Positions 37,691 to 47,768 of a stretch of DNA of 64,000 bases are shown here, piece after piece (within the stretch, counting starts at the first letter, position 1; each line of letters opens with the position of its first letter). A model generated the notes under the pieces. The model was not told where the DNA came from and made no database searches. It saw only the letters and a program-made list of their open reading frames with translations. Location of the stretch: contig CAVVAH010000008.1 in the NCBI GenBank assembly GCA_963746175.1, forward strand, positions 806,001-870,000, written 5' to 3'. The position numbers and the translations under genes were made by a program. The stretch is from CAVVAH01 sp963746175 (lineage in GTDB: Bacteria; Actinomycetota; Actinomycetes; JACCUZ01).

Positions 37691-40442
37691 ATGTCCGAGT
37701 CGGCGGACGGCATCAGCAGCGACACCGCGCAGGCGGCGCTGCGTGCCGACGTACGCCGCCTCGGGAACCTGCTCGGCGAGTCGCTGGTCCGCCAGGAGGG
37801 GCCCGAGCTGCTCGCGCTGGTCGAGGAGGTCCGGCGGCGGAGTCGCGGGGACGACGCCGACGGCGCGGACGCCGGCGGCCTGGCAGCCCTGCTCGAGGAC
37901 GTCGACCTCGACACGGCAGCACGGCTGGTGCGGGCCTTCGGCACCTACTTCCACCTCGCCAACGTCACCGAGCAGGTGCACCGGGCCCGCGAGATGCGCG
38001 CGGAGCGGGCCGGCAAGGGCGGCTGGCTGGCGCAGACGGCAGAGCGGATCCGGGCCGCCGGCCTGCCCGCGGCGGACATCGCCGCGCTCGTCGACCGGCT
38101 CGCGGTCCGCCCGGTCTTCACCGCCCACCCGACCGAGGCGGCCCGCCGGTCGATCCTGTCCAAGCGCCGCCGGGTCGCCGACCTGCTCGACGCGGTCGAC
38201 GACCCGCGGGCCGACCGCCGGATCGCCGAGGTCATCGACCTGCTGTGGCAGACCGCCGAGCTGCGCCAGGACCGGCCCGAGCCGGTCGACGAGGCACGCA
38301 ACGCGGCGTACTACCTCGACGAGCTGATGCTGCACACGGTCGCCGACGTGCTCGAGGAGCTGGCCGACCAGCTGGCCTCGCTCGGGGTCGAGCTGCCGAC
38401 CGAGGCTCGCACGCTGCGGTTCGGCAGCTGGATCGGCGGTGACCGCGACGGCAACCCGAACGTCACGCCGCAGGTCACCCACGACGTCCTCGTGCTCCAG
38501 CACGGGCACGCGCTGCGCGACCTCACGATGCTGGTCGACGACCTGATGGAGGACCTGTCGACGCTCCGCGCAGCTGGTCGGCGCGAGCGGCGACCTGCTG
38601 GCGAGCATCGAGCGCGACCTCGCTGCCCTGCCCGACCTGCCGGCGCGGGTGCGCCGGATCAACGCCGACGAGCCCTACCGGCTGAAGGGCCGGTGCGTGC
38701 AGCTCAAGCTGGCGCACACCCGCGACCGGATCGCCGCGGGTGCCGCGCACCGCCCGGGCCACGACTACCTCGGCTCGGGCGAGCTGCTCGCCGACCTCCG
38801 GCTGATGCGCGACTCGCTGGCGACGCACCGCGCTGCGCTCGCGGCACAGGGCCGGATGGACCGGCTGCTCCGCGTCGTCGCGACCTTCGGCCTGCACCTC
38901 GCGACCCTCGACGTGCGCGAGCACGCCGACTCGCACCACCACGCGCTGGCGCAGATGTTCGACCGGCTCGGCGAGCTGTCCTGGCGGTACGCCGACCTGC
39001 CGCGCCGCAACCGCCTGGAGCTGCTGCGCAAGGAGCTCGCGGGACGGCGGCCGCTCGGCGCGCAGCAGGCCACCCTCGACGAGGACGGCGCCCGCACCCT
39101 CGCCGTCTTCACCACGATCCGCGACGCGCTCGACACCCTCGGGCCGGAGGTGTGCGAGAGCTACATCGTGTCGATGACCCGCGGCGCCGACGACCTGCTC
39201 GCCGCAGTGCTGCTCGCCCGCGAGGCGGGACTGGTCGACCTGCACGAGGACGTCGCGCGGATCGGATTCGTGCCGCTGCTGGAGACGGTCTCCGAGCTGC
39301 GCGAGGCCGGCCGGGTGCTCGACGAGCTGCTCGTCGACCCGTCGTACCGCCGGCTGGTGCAGCTGCGCGGTGACGTGCAGGAGGTGATGCTCGGCTACTC
39401 CGACTCCAACAAGGAAGCAGGCATCGCGACCTCGCAGTGGGAGATCCACCGGGCCCAGCGCCAGCTGCGCGACGTCGCGGTACGGCACGGCGTGCGGCTG
39501 CGGCTCTTCCACGGACGCGGCGGCACCATCGGCCGCGGCGGCGGCCCGACGCACGACGCGATCCTCGCCCAGCCGTGGGGCACCCTCGACGGCGAGATCA
39601 AGGTGACCGAGCAGGGCGAGGTCATCAGCGACAAGTACTCGCTGCCGGCACTCGCCCGGGAGAACCTCGAGCTCACCCTCGCGGCGACGTTGGAGGCGAC
39701 CGTCCTGCACCGCGAACCACGGACGTCATCGGCGCAGCTGGCCCGTTACGACGACGTCATGGACGTGCTGTCGGACGCCGCGCAGACGGCGTACCGGGGC
39801 CTCGTCGAGCACCCGGACCTGCCGGCGTACTTCGTGCAGTCCACACCGGTCGAGCTGCTCACCGACCTCAACATCGGGTCGCGGCCCTCCCGCCGGCCCG
39901 ACAGTGGTGCCGGCCTCTCCGGCCTGCGCGCCATCCCCTGGGTGTTCGGCTGGACCCAGTCCCGGCAGGTCGTGCCCGGCTGGTACGGCGTCGGCACCGG
40001 CCTCGCTGCGGTCCGCGAGGCCGGCCTGGGCGACGTGCTCGACGAGATGTACGACGGCTGGCACTTCTTCCGCACGTTCCTGTCCAACGTCTCCATGACG
40101 CTGGCCAAGACCGACCTGCGGATCGCGGCGCACTACGTCGACTCGTTGGTCGACCCCGACCTGCGGCACCTCTTCGACGCCGTGCGCGCCGAGCACGACG
40201 TGACGGAGCGCGAGGTCCTCGCGGTGACCCGTGAGGCCTCGCTGCTGGGGTCGAACCCGATGCTGGCGCGGACGTTGCAGGTGCGCGACGCCTACCTCGA
40301 CCCGATCAGCTACCTGCAGGTGTCGCTGCTGCGCCGGTCGCGCGCCGCCGTCGCGGCCGGCCAGGTCCCGGACCCGCGGCTGCGCGAGGCCCTCCTGCTC
40401 ACGGTCAACGGTGTCGCGGCCGGCCTGCGCAACACCGGCTGA
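37691..40442 (+). CDS. ppc: Phosphoenolpyruvate carboxylase, one frameshift
   Basis: Makes oxaloacetate from phosphoenolpyruvate and bicarbonate to refill the TCA cycle. FTAHPTEAARRS holds the catalytic His; WIGGDRDGNPNV, LGYSDSNKEAG, FHGRGGTIGRGGGP and the C-terminal RNTG (residue Gly at the active site) are all intact. An extra C at about 38564 breaks the frame between LMEDLST and QLVGASGDLLASIERD; the span is one base over a multiple of three and would give 916 residues, the normal size. An intact gene with a sequencing error is much the best reading. Confidence 0.93.
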
Positions 40443-40569
40443 GCACCGACCGCGATGCTCCGGGCGTCGCCGGACTGCGTGCAACTGCACCGGGAATCGC
40501 CATGGCCACCGCAGCCGGCGGGTAGTTTGGTTCGATGATGACTCCTGACGCCGCGCACCACGGCTGACG

Positions 40570-41310
40570 ATGACCGAGCAGGCCGTCACGCCGCCCCGGG
40601 AGCGGGAGACCTTCGCCCAGGTGGCGGCACGGCTCGGTGCCGCGCAGAAGAGCACCGTCGGCGTCCCCGCGTACCTGAGGTTCGTGAACCGCAAGGCCGG
40701 CGGCCTGCTTGCCGTTGCCGCCCATCAGGCCGGGCTCTCCCCCGCCCAGGTGACAGCGATGAGTGCGTCGTGCGCGCTCGCCGGGATCGCCGGCCTCGTC
40801 CTCGTGGAGCCGTCGCTGTGGCTCGGCATCGCGGTTGCCGTCGCGCTGTGCCTGGGTTACGCCCTGGACTCCGCCGACGGGCAGCTCGCCAGGCTGCAGA
40901 GGAGGCAGGGCCCCGCCGGCGAGTGGCTCGACCACGTGGTGGACTGCGCCAAGTCGCTGTTGCTGCACGGCGCCGTGCTCACCTCGATGTACCGATTCTT
41001 CGACCTGTCCCACGAGGCGCTCCTCCTGCTCCCGGTCGGCTTCTCGACAGTCGGCCTCACCTTCTACTTCGCCATGATGCTGCGCGACCAGCTGCTGAAG
41101 GGGCTGGATGCCGGCGCGCGCACGGGGGACGGCTCGGTGGCCCGCTCCTTCCTGCTGCTTCCCGCCGACTACGGGACTCTGTGCCTCTCCTTCTGCCTTC
41201 TGGGGGCCGAGAACCTCTTCCTGCTGGCTTACGGCTTCTTGTTCCTGAGCACTGCCCTGCTGGCGGCACGGGGGCTGCCCAAGGCCTACCGGTTGCTGTC
41301 GGCGGGCTGA
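40570..41310 (+). CDS. CDP-alcohol phosphatidyltransferase family membrane protein
   Basis: A 246-residue membrane enzyme with the complete CDP-alcohol phosphotransferase motif: Asp100, Asp103-Gly104, Ala107-Arg108, Gly117, Asp121, Asp125 (ALDSADGQLARLQRRQGPAG...). It swaps CMP of a CDP-alcohol for another alcohol. About six hydrophobic segments. The unusual N-terminus (TFAQVAARLGAAQKSTVGVPAYLRFVNRKAG) is that of the sugar/polyol-using subgroup rather than PgsA. It opens the polysaccharide locus. The CDP substrate could come from the cytidylyltransferase at 43201; this is inference. Confidence 0.87.
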   Translation: MTEQAVTPPRERETFAQVAARLGAAQKSTVGVPAYLRFVNRKAGGLLAVAAHQAGLSPAQVTAMSASCALAGIAGLVLVEPSLWLGIAVAVALCLGYALDSADGQLARLQRRQGPAGEWLDHVVDCAKSLLLHGAVLTSMYRFFDLSHEALLLLPVGFSTVGLTFYFAMMLRDQLLKGLDAGARTGDGSVARSFLLLPADYGTLCLSFCLLGAENLFLLAYGFLFLSTALLAARGLPKAYRLLSAG

Positions 41311-41467
41311 GTCGGCCTCGCGTCACCTCGACCACCGGTTCATGGCAATCCGCCCGATGTGCAACGCGGCCGCCGCTACTCTGATGGACGCCCCTGTACC
41401 GGCTGTGGTCGACTCGTTCTGCGGTTCACCAGGGCCTCCTGTCCGCCCTGCGCCTGCAACACCGTGA

Positions 41468-43060
41468 GTGAGACGACCGAGCATGCGGGATGACGACCGC
41501 TCCAGGGAGCCTGCGCACGGCGACCTGCCCGACCGCGAGCTCATGCTCACCTCCGTCGCGCGCGGTGGCAGCGCGGCGTTCGGCGGCACGTCGGCCGCCG
41601 CGGTCCTCGGGTTCGCTCTGACGGTCGTGGTCACCCGCGGCCTCAGCACCGGGACCGCAGGGGAGTTCTTCAGCGCTACGGCGCTCTTCCTCGTCTCCCA
41701 GACCGCACTCAGCTTCGGCGTCGCCGCAGGCGTCGTCCGCTTCGTCCCGCGGCTGCGGGCTCAGAGCCGCGAGGCGGACGTGCCGGCCATGCTCGTCATC
41801 GCCGTGGTACCGGTGGCACTCGCGGCCGTGCTCGGTGGTATCGCGATGTGGTTCGCGTCGCCGCTGCTGGCTGAGCACTTCCACCACCAGGCATCGGTGT
41901 CCCCACCCGGCACGTTCCACCTGCTGGCGGTGTTCGTGCCCGTCGGGGTGCTCGAGGTGGTGGCGGTGGAGTCCACGCGGGCGTTCGGAAGCATCGGACG
42001 CTACGTGCTGATCCAGCAGATCCTGCTGCCGCTGGCGCGGCCGGTGCTCGTGCTCGTAGCGCTCACCGTCGACGCCCCGCTGTGGGGCGTGGTACTTGCC
42101 TGGCTGCTGCCCTTGGTGGTGGCGCTGACACTTGCCGCCTTGGTCGTGACCGCGGCGTTGACGGCGACCTGCGGCCGTCCCTTCCCGTGGCCGCAGCGCA
42201 CCGTCCCGCTGCCCACGCTTGCGCGCGAGTACTGGTCCTTCACCGGGGCCCGAGGCGTTGCCAGCGTCATCGACATCCTGCTGACCTGGTTGGACGTCCT
42301 CCTCGTGGCGGCCATCGTGTCTCCGAGGGATGCGGCGATCTACGCCGCGGCCAGCCGCTTCATCACCTCGGGCACGCTGGTCATGCAGGCGCTGCGCCTG
42401 GCGATCTCCCCGGATCTCAGCGCCGCTCTGGCCCGCAACGACCTCATGAGGGCAGCGGAGATGTACCGCGTCTCCACCCAGTGGATCCTGCTCTCCTCGT
42501 GGCCCCTGTACCTGACGATGGGTGTCTTCGCGCCCACCGTGCTCGGTGTCTTCGGGCCGACGTACTCCGAGGGCGCGACAGCGATGTCGGTCCTGTGCGC
42601 CGCCATGCTCGTCGCCCTCGCCGCCGGCAACGTGGGGTCGGTGCTGCTGATGGGCGGGCGCAGCACCTGGGTCCTGGGCGACAAGGTCGTCGCCCTGAGC
42701 GTGAACGTGACGGCGAACCTGCTCCTCGTGCCTCGCTACGGACTCACGGGGGCCGCCGTCGCGTGGGCGCTCACCATCGTGGTCGACAACGCCATGGGCT
42801 TCGCCCAGGTCCGCTGGGGCATGCACATCTCCGCGCGCAGCCGCGGTATCGGGCTCGCGGCCGGGGCCTCGCTGCTCCTGTACGGCGTAGGCCTGCTCGG
42901 TGTCCGGTGGATCTGGGGCTCGACCCCGACGTCGCTGTTCGTGGGCGCGACCCTGGCATCTGCGATCTATGTCGGATTTGCCTGGCGGCAGCGCGCCGTG
43001 CTGGATCTCCCCCTCCTGGTCGCGGCCTTGCGACGGCGCACCGGATCGCCGATCGAGTGA
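41468..43060 (+). CDS. Wzx/MVF-type polysaccharide flippase
   Basis: A protein of about 530 residues with about 14 hydrophobic segments, from AFGGTSAAAVLGFALTVVVTRGLSTG onward, of the MOP superfamily polysaccharide exporters that flip undecaprenyl-linked glycan units across the membrane. Features LLTWLDVLLVAAIVSPRDAAIYAAASRF and MLVALAAGNVGSVLLMGGR fit the family. GTG at 41468 or ATG at 41483 are both possible starts. Sits in a locus with Wzz- and Wzy-like proteins. Confidence 0.86.
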   Translation: MRRPSMRDDDRSREPAHGDLPDRELMLTSVARGGSAAFGGTSAAAVLGFALTVVVTRGLSTGTAGEFFSATALFLVSQTALSFGVAAGVVRFVPRLRAQSREADVPAMLVIAVVPVALAAVLGGIAMWFASPLLAEHFHHQASVSPPGTFHLLAVFVPVGVLEVVAVESTRAFGSIGRYVLIQQILLPLARPVLVLVALTVDAPLWGVVLAWLLPLVVALTLAALVVTAALTATCGRPFPWPQRTVPLPTLAREYWSFTGARGVASVIDILLTWLDVLLVAAIVSPRDAAIYAAASRFITSGTLVMQALRLAISPDLSAALARNDLMRAAEMYRVSTQWILLSSWPLYLTMGVFAPTVLGVFGPTYSEGATAMSVLCAAMLVALAAGNVGSVLLMGGRSTWVLGDKVVALSVNVTANLLLVPRYGLTGAAVAWALTIVVDNAMGFAQVRWGMHISARSRGIGLAAGASLLLYGVGLLGVRWIWGSTPTSLFVGATLASAIYVGFAWRQRAVLDLPLLVAALRRRTGSPIE

Positions 43061-43200
43061 CGGTGCCCGAACTGCGGGCGACCAGCCGTGTTCTGGCCTA
43101 TCCTGGCGAGCAAGGGCTGACCTGACGGGGCCGGCGGTTTGCGCCTGCCGCGGGACCGTCCTGTCGGCATCGATGCTTCATCCACTGTGGGGGGAACCGC

Positions 43201-43632
43201 ATGGGACGCAGAGTTGGCTATGCCCCGGGCGTCTACGACCTGTTCCACGTCGGGCACCTCAACATCCTGCGCGAGGCGCGCAAGGCGTGCGACTTCCTCG
43301 TCGCGGGCGTGGTCTCCGACGAGATGGCGGTCCGGGCCAAGGGCCGGCCGCCGGTCATCCCGCTGCACGAGCGCCTCGAGATCGTCCAGAGCATCACCTA
43401 CGTGGACCAGGCCTACGCGGAGACGGTGCCCGACAAGCTGACGGTCTGGGAGGAGCTCCGCTTCGACGTGATCTTCAAGGGGGACGACTGGCGCGGCACC
43501 GAGAAGGGCGACAAGCTCGAGCGCGACTTCGCCAGCGTGGGCGTCGAGGTCGTCTACTTCGCCTACACCGTGGAGACATCGAGCGCGAAGCTTCGCGACG
43601 TCCTTGACGTACTGCTCGAGCCGGCCTCGTGA
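43201..43632 (+). CDS. Cytidylyltransferase (TagD/glycerol-3-phosphate-like)
   Basis: A 143-residue nucleotidyltransferase: VGYAPGVYDLFHVGHLNIL with the HxGH motif (16-19), FDVIFKGDDW and the C-terminal YTVETSSAKLRDVL, where the usual ISTT is replaced by ETSSAK. It would form a CDP-alcohol (CDP-glycerol, CDP-ethanolamine or similar) from CTP. ATG at 43201 behind GTGGGGGGAACC. With the CDP-alcohol transferase at 40570 it suggests a CDP-polyol route to a phosphate-containing polymer; inference. Confidence 0.87.
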   Translation: MGRRVGYAPGVYDLFHVGHLNILREARKACDFLVAGVVSDEMAVRAKGRPPVIPLHERLEIVQSITYVDQAYAETVPDKLTVWEELRFDVIFKGDDWRGTEKGDKLERDFASVGVEVVYFAYTVETSSAKLRDVLDVLLEPAS

Positions 43633-43718
43633 ACGGGTGCCGCCCCGTATGACCGACCGACCTCGACGGACCTCGACCTGGAGCTCCTGCTGCCCCGGCT
43701 GCAGGGAGGAAGCACTCC

Positions 43719-45376
43719 GTGGCTGACGTCGACCGGACCGTCGCCAGCAGCGTCACGATCTCGCAGTTCGTGGCCGTGCTCCGTCAGAGGTGGCACGTCA
43801 TCGCGGCGATCGTGGCACTGTGCCTGCTTGCCGCCGGGGGCTTGCTCTCCTCCACTCCCCCGACCTACAGCGCTCGCGCCGTGGTACGGGTGACCCCGCT
43901 GACCGGCACGGCCGACAAGGACATCAGCACCATCACCGAGTCCAGGATCGCCACCTCGACCTCGGTCGCCCGGCGGGTCCGCACGCTGCTCAAGACCGAC
44001 CGGACACCCGCGCAGCTCGTGTCGCACGTCGCCGTCAGCTCGCCGCTCGACAGCCAGGTGCTGGCGTTCGAGTACTCCGCCAGCTCCGCGCGCAAGGCCG
44101 CGGCCGGGGCCAACGCGTTCGCGGAGGCCTACCTGGCCTACCGCCGTGACACCAAGCAGGGCGAGCTGGACAAGCAGGACGCCCGGATCTCCCAGCAGAT
44201 CGGCGAGGCAGCGGTCTGCTCACGGAGCTCGACCAGAAGCTGCGCGCGGCGGGCCTCGACGCGGACCAGCGGGCCGCAGACGGAGACGAGCGCACCGCCG
44301 CGCAGCTGCAGCTGCGCAACCTGCGTGCCGAGCAGTCCAGCCTGCGGTCCTTGACGCTGACCCCCGGTCAGCTCGCCGGCCGGGCCCTGGAGCCCACCGG
44401 TCCCGACTCACCGCGTCCGGTCATCTATCTCGCGGGCGGGCTGTTGTTCGGCTTCCTGCTGGGGTCGGTCGCGGCCGTCGCCCTGGATCGCCGCGATGAC
44501 GGGATCCACGGTGTCGACGACCTCGAGCGCAGCGCAGGCGTGCCGGTCCTCGCAACCCTGCAGGGCGACTCGTTCCGCCGCGGATCCGCGACCCGAGGCT
44601 TCGCGGCCGTCGACGACGTCTACGGGACCGAGGCAGACGCGTTCCGGACCCTGGCTGCGAAGCTCAGGGGACCAGCAACGGGACGCGGTGCCCGGAGCAT
44701 CGTGCTGGTGTGCCCTGGCGGCCGCAACGCCCGTCTTGCGCCGGCGAACCTCGCCGTGACGTTGGCCCGGCAGGGTCTCGACGTGGCGCTGATCGCCGCC
44801 GATGGGGCCATGGCCCGGACGACCGAACTGCTCGCGGCGCTGGCCAGGGCGGGGGCCGAGTCCGAGCTCCGCCACAGGGACGGCTCGCGGCGCGTTCCCG
44901 CCGTCGACCGGGTGCACCTGCTGTCCCTGGGCGACGAGCTCCTGCTGGACGCGACGCTGCGCGATCCCGATGCCCTCGGGCTCGACGCCGTCATGGAGAA
45001 GGCCGACATCATGGTCGTCGACGCGGTCAACCTGCAGCTGCCGTCCAGCACGTTGACGTTGGGACGGTTGGCGGACGCAGCCCTGGTGCTCGGCGAGGAG
45101 CGGAAGAGCCGGCACACCGACGTCCGCAGAGCCGTGCGTGATCTCGCACAGGTGGGCACGCCCGTGGTGGGCGCGACCTACGTCCGTCGTCGCCGCCGGT
45201 TTCCGGTCCGCTGGTCCGTCCGCCGCCCGAAGCCGGTGAGCCAGCCCACGCACGCCGCAGCAAGGCCCAGACCCGCACTCGTCCGCACGCCCAAGGCTCC
45301 GGTGGCGCGCGCCCTCCGGCCCGGGCCCGACGAGCCGGACGACGACTCGCAGACGCACCAGACCGCCAGCCGCTGA
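43719..45376 (+). CDS. Wzz/chain-length protein fused to degenerate CpsD-like domain, one frameshift
   Basis: GTG at 43719 gives a Wzz-type N-terminus with a membrane segment (WHVIAAIVALCLLAAGGLL) and an extracellular coiled-coil region, a second membrane segment at the PVIYLAGGLLFGFLLGSVAAVAL stretch, then a Rossmann-like domain. A base is missing near 44213 (between SQQIGEA and LLTELDQKLRAAG); span is one short of a multiple of three. The C-terminal domain has CpsD-like strands, but Walker A reads CPGGRNARLAP instead of GEGKST and Walker B MVVDAVN instead of VIIDTPP. It is probably not a kinase. Confidence 0.8.
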
Positions 45377-45386
45377 CGGTCGTTGC

Positions 45387-46691
45387 TCACGCCCGGTTGG
45401 CGACGGGGGCGCGCTGCGGCTCGCGCACAGTCGCGGGTGTCTCCGTATCCTCGACGCCCCGCATCGCCACTCCCGCGGCAGCCATGGCGACCGCGAGCTG
45501 CATGCCGTCGTATCCGTAGAAGAACACCGTCAGCAGTACGACGACGAGCGTGACATGGACGAACAGGCTGGCCTGTGTCGGCAGTGCGCGGGTGCACCAC
45601 GCCGCCACGATGAACCAGGCCAGGAAGAAGAACAGCGCAGGGAAGCCGTAGCTGAACATCACGTTCCAGACCTGGCCCTGGGTGCCGATGGAGATGTCCA
45701 ACGTCTCGGAGGGCTTCGGGGAGCCGTTGCCGAAGACGGGGGATGCCACGGCACCGTCGTACGCCTCGCGATAGATCGTCTGGCGCCCCACGTTGGTCTG
45801 GCTGTAGTGCAGACGTTCGGACAGCGAGGACGTCACTCCGGTCGCCACGGCGATGACCACGCCCGACAAGGCGGAGATGAGGATCGCCACGAGCGGCACC
45901 AGCCGTCCCCGCAGAGCGAGCCGGATCGAGGCGTACGCGAGGCCGAACCCGACGGCGAGGAACATGCCACGGTTCAACGTGGCGAATGCCGGGACGGTCG
46001 CAGCGGCCAGCGTTCCGATCAGCAGCAACCGCACGCGGCCGCGTCCGACCATGCTGACGGTGGCGAGGACGAGGGGCACGAGCAGCGCGACGTTGCAGCC
46101 CCAGCTGTTCGTGTACGGGAACGGCGCGCTGGGACGGTAGAACGTGCGGGGTGAACCGTAGGGCTGCTGGACCTCGGCGAAGGTGGGGTTCACGAGCGCG
46201 TGGACGTACTCGTTCTGCGCGATCGCGGCAGGCAGGACCTGGGCGACGGGGGTCGACAAGGTCACCCGCGGCAGGAGGAGACCGAGGTACCCACCGATGA
46301 CGACGAACCCGAAGAAGGCGGCCAGACCCAGCAGGACGCGCCTGGTCGGGAGTGACCTCTGCGTGCTGTTGTAGATGTAGAGGAAGACCAGCGTCGCGCC
46401 GGCGTACGTGCTCAGCCGTACGGCGAAGCCGATCAGACGCAGTGAGCCCTGGACCTCCACGGCGGCGAAGCAGGCCCAGAGGACGAACAGCAGCCACAGC
46501 ACGAATCCTCGTGGCATCCGGACGTTCCGGCGGACGCACAGCAGCACGGCCATGGGGACGGCGGTCAACGCCAGGGCGAAGCCGCCCAGGCCGAGCACCC
46601 ACCAGACGGGGTAGCCGACGAACAGGACGTAGAACGGCCACGCCGGGAGGTCCGGTCCGGTCCCCGCCTCCGCTGACCGGGTCGTCCTCAC
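45387..46691 (-). CDS. O-antigen ligase/polymerase-like membrane protein (Wzy/WaaL)
   Basis: A 434-residue membrane protein with about ten to twelve hydrophobic segments and the large periplasmic loop of the O-antigen ligase family: RVTLSTPVAQVLPAAIAQNEYVHALVNPTFAEV and LSERLHYSQTNVGRQTIYREAYDGA. It would polymerise or attach lipid-linked glycan units. The start lies 2 bp from the GT2 stop; both are co-transcribed. The convergent Wzz gene ends 10 bp away. Confidence 0.83.
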   Translation of the reverse strand: MRTTRSAEAGTGPDLPAWPFYVLFVGYPVWWVLGLGGFALALTAVPMAVLLCVRRNVRMPRGFVLWLLFVLWACFAAVEVQGSLRLIGFAVRLSTYAGATLVFLYIYNSTQRSLPTRRVLLGLAAFFGFVVIGGYLGLLLPRVTLSTPVAQVLPAAIAQNEYVHALVNPTFAEVQQPYGSPRTFYRPSAPFPYTNSWGCNVALLVPLVLATVSMVGRGRVRLLLIGTLAAATVPAFATLNRGMFLAVGFGLAYASIRLALRGRLVPLVAILISALSGVVIAVATGVTSSLSERLHYSQTNVGRQTIYREAYDGAVASPVFGNGSPKPSETLDISIGTQGQVWNVMFSYGFPALFFFLAWFIVAAWCTRALPTQASLFVHVTLVVVLLTVFFYGYDGMQLAVAMAAAGVAMRGVEDTETPATVREPQRAPVANRA

Positions 46692-46692
46692 C

Positions 46693-47655
46693 TCAGAAGC
46701 CTCGCCCGACGCGCCGTCCGGCTGCGATCACCCTGTCGGCACTCATCAGGCCACTCGCCACGAGCAGTGCCGCGTAGCTGTGCCGAACACGCCTCGACCT
46801 GCGCAGCGACCGACCGGCATAACGAACCGCTCGCCGCCGTCGGCCCATGGCCGCGTTCGCGAACGCGATCTGGCCTTCTATCCGGGCCAGCCCACGCGGC
46901 TGACGCGAGAACTCGGGAACCCGAGCGAGCAGGTAGGTCAGGGCCTCGTCGATCATCGTCCAGCGACTGACGAAGAACGACGAGTCGTGCCAGTAGATGC
47001 GGGTCAACGGCTCCTGCACGCAGAGGATCGGTCCGGTGCGGGCGGCCCGAAGCAACCACTCGTAGTCCTCGGCGTAACCGCCCGGGAGGTCCTCGTCCAC
47101 CAGACCCACCGGCCCGAGCAGGCCGGCCTTGCGGGCCATGAACGAGGAGGAGTTCGCCTCGATGTGGCGGCTCCGCAGCAGGTCGTCGAACGACAGCTCC
47201 GCGTGGTCGGCCGGCCGTTCGAGATCGCGGCCTCGATGATTGATCAGGATTCCGGTTCCGCAGGCGCTGGCGTCCGGGCGGCTCCGGAGCAGCTCGACCT
47301 GCGCCGAGACCTTTCCCGGGAGCCACTCGTCGTCGTCGTCACACCCGCAGATGAGCTCGCCGGCTGCTTGCAGGTAGCCGGTGTTGCGCGTGCCTGCCAG
47401 ACCGGGCGACCGGGAGTTCGTCACGACCCTCAGCGTCCGGTGGGCCGACTCTGCCACGTCGGGTCGGACCGGCTCGGTCCGGTCGAAGACCACGATGCAC
47501 TCGATGTGTCCGGGATAGTCCTGACCGAGGATCGACGTCACCGTGCGGCGGAGCAGCTCCGGCCGGTCGCGCGTCGGGACGACGGCGGTCACCTGCGGCC
47601 ACTCGGACACGTCGGCCCGCGCAGGCAGCGCCGTGGGGTCGACCTCCAAGTCCAT
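46693..47655 (-). CDS. Glycosyltransferase family 2
   Basis: A 320-residue GT-A protein: VTAVVPTRDRPELLRRTVTSIL is the N-terminal nucleotide region, NTGYLQAAGELICGCDDDDEWLPGK contains the metal-binding DxD, and YAEDYEWLLRAARTG follows with the ED acceptor motif. It adds a sugar to a lipid carrier or growing glycan. It is the only glycosyltransferase of the locus in the window. ATG at 47655, MDLEVDPTALP. Confidence 0.88.
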   Translation of the reverse strand: MDLEVDPTALPARADVSEWPQVTAVVPTRDRPELLRRTVTSILGQDYPGHIECIVVFDRTEPVRPDVAESAHRTLRVVTNSRSPGLAGTRNTGYLQAAGELICGCDDDDEWLPGKVSAQVELLRSRPDASACGTGILINHRGRDLERPADHAELSFDDLLRSRHIEANSSSFMARKAGLLGPVGLVDEDLPGGYAEDYEWLLRAARTGPILCVQEPLTRIYWHDSSFFVSRWTMIDEALTYLLARVPEFSRQPRGLARIEGQIAFANAAMGRRRRAVRYAGRSLRRSRRVRHSYAALLVASGLMSADRVIAAGRRVGRGF

Positions 47656-47768
47656 GCAAGGCTCCCCTGGCGCTGAGCGCCGGCTCTCGATCAGGTCCGC
47701 GGTGTCGCCCGTTCGCCATCCATGATGTCAGTACCGCCCGCTGAGTGGAGGCCGGATGACCAAGCTGG

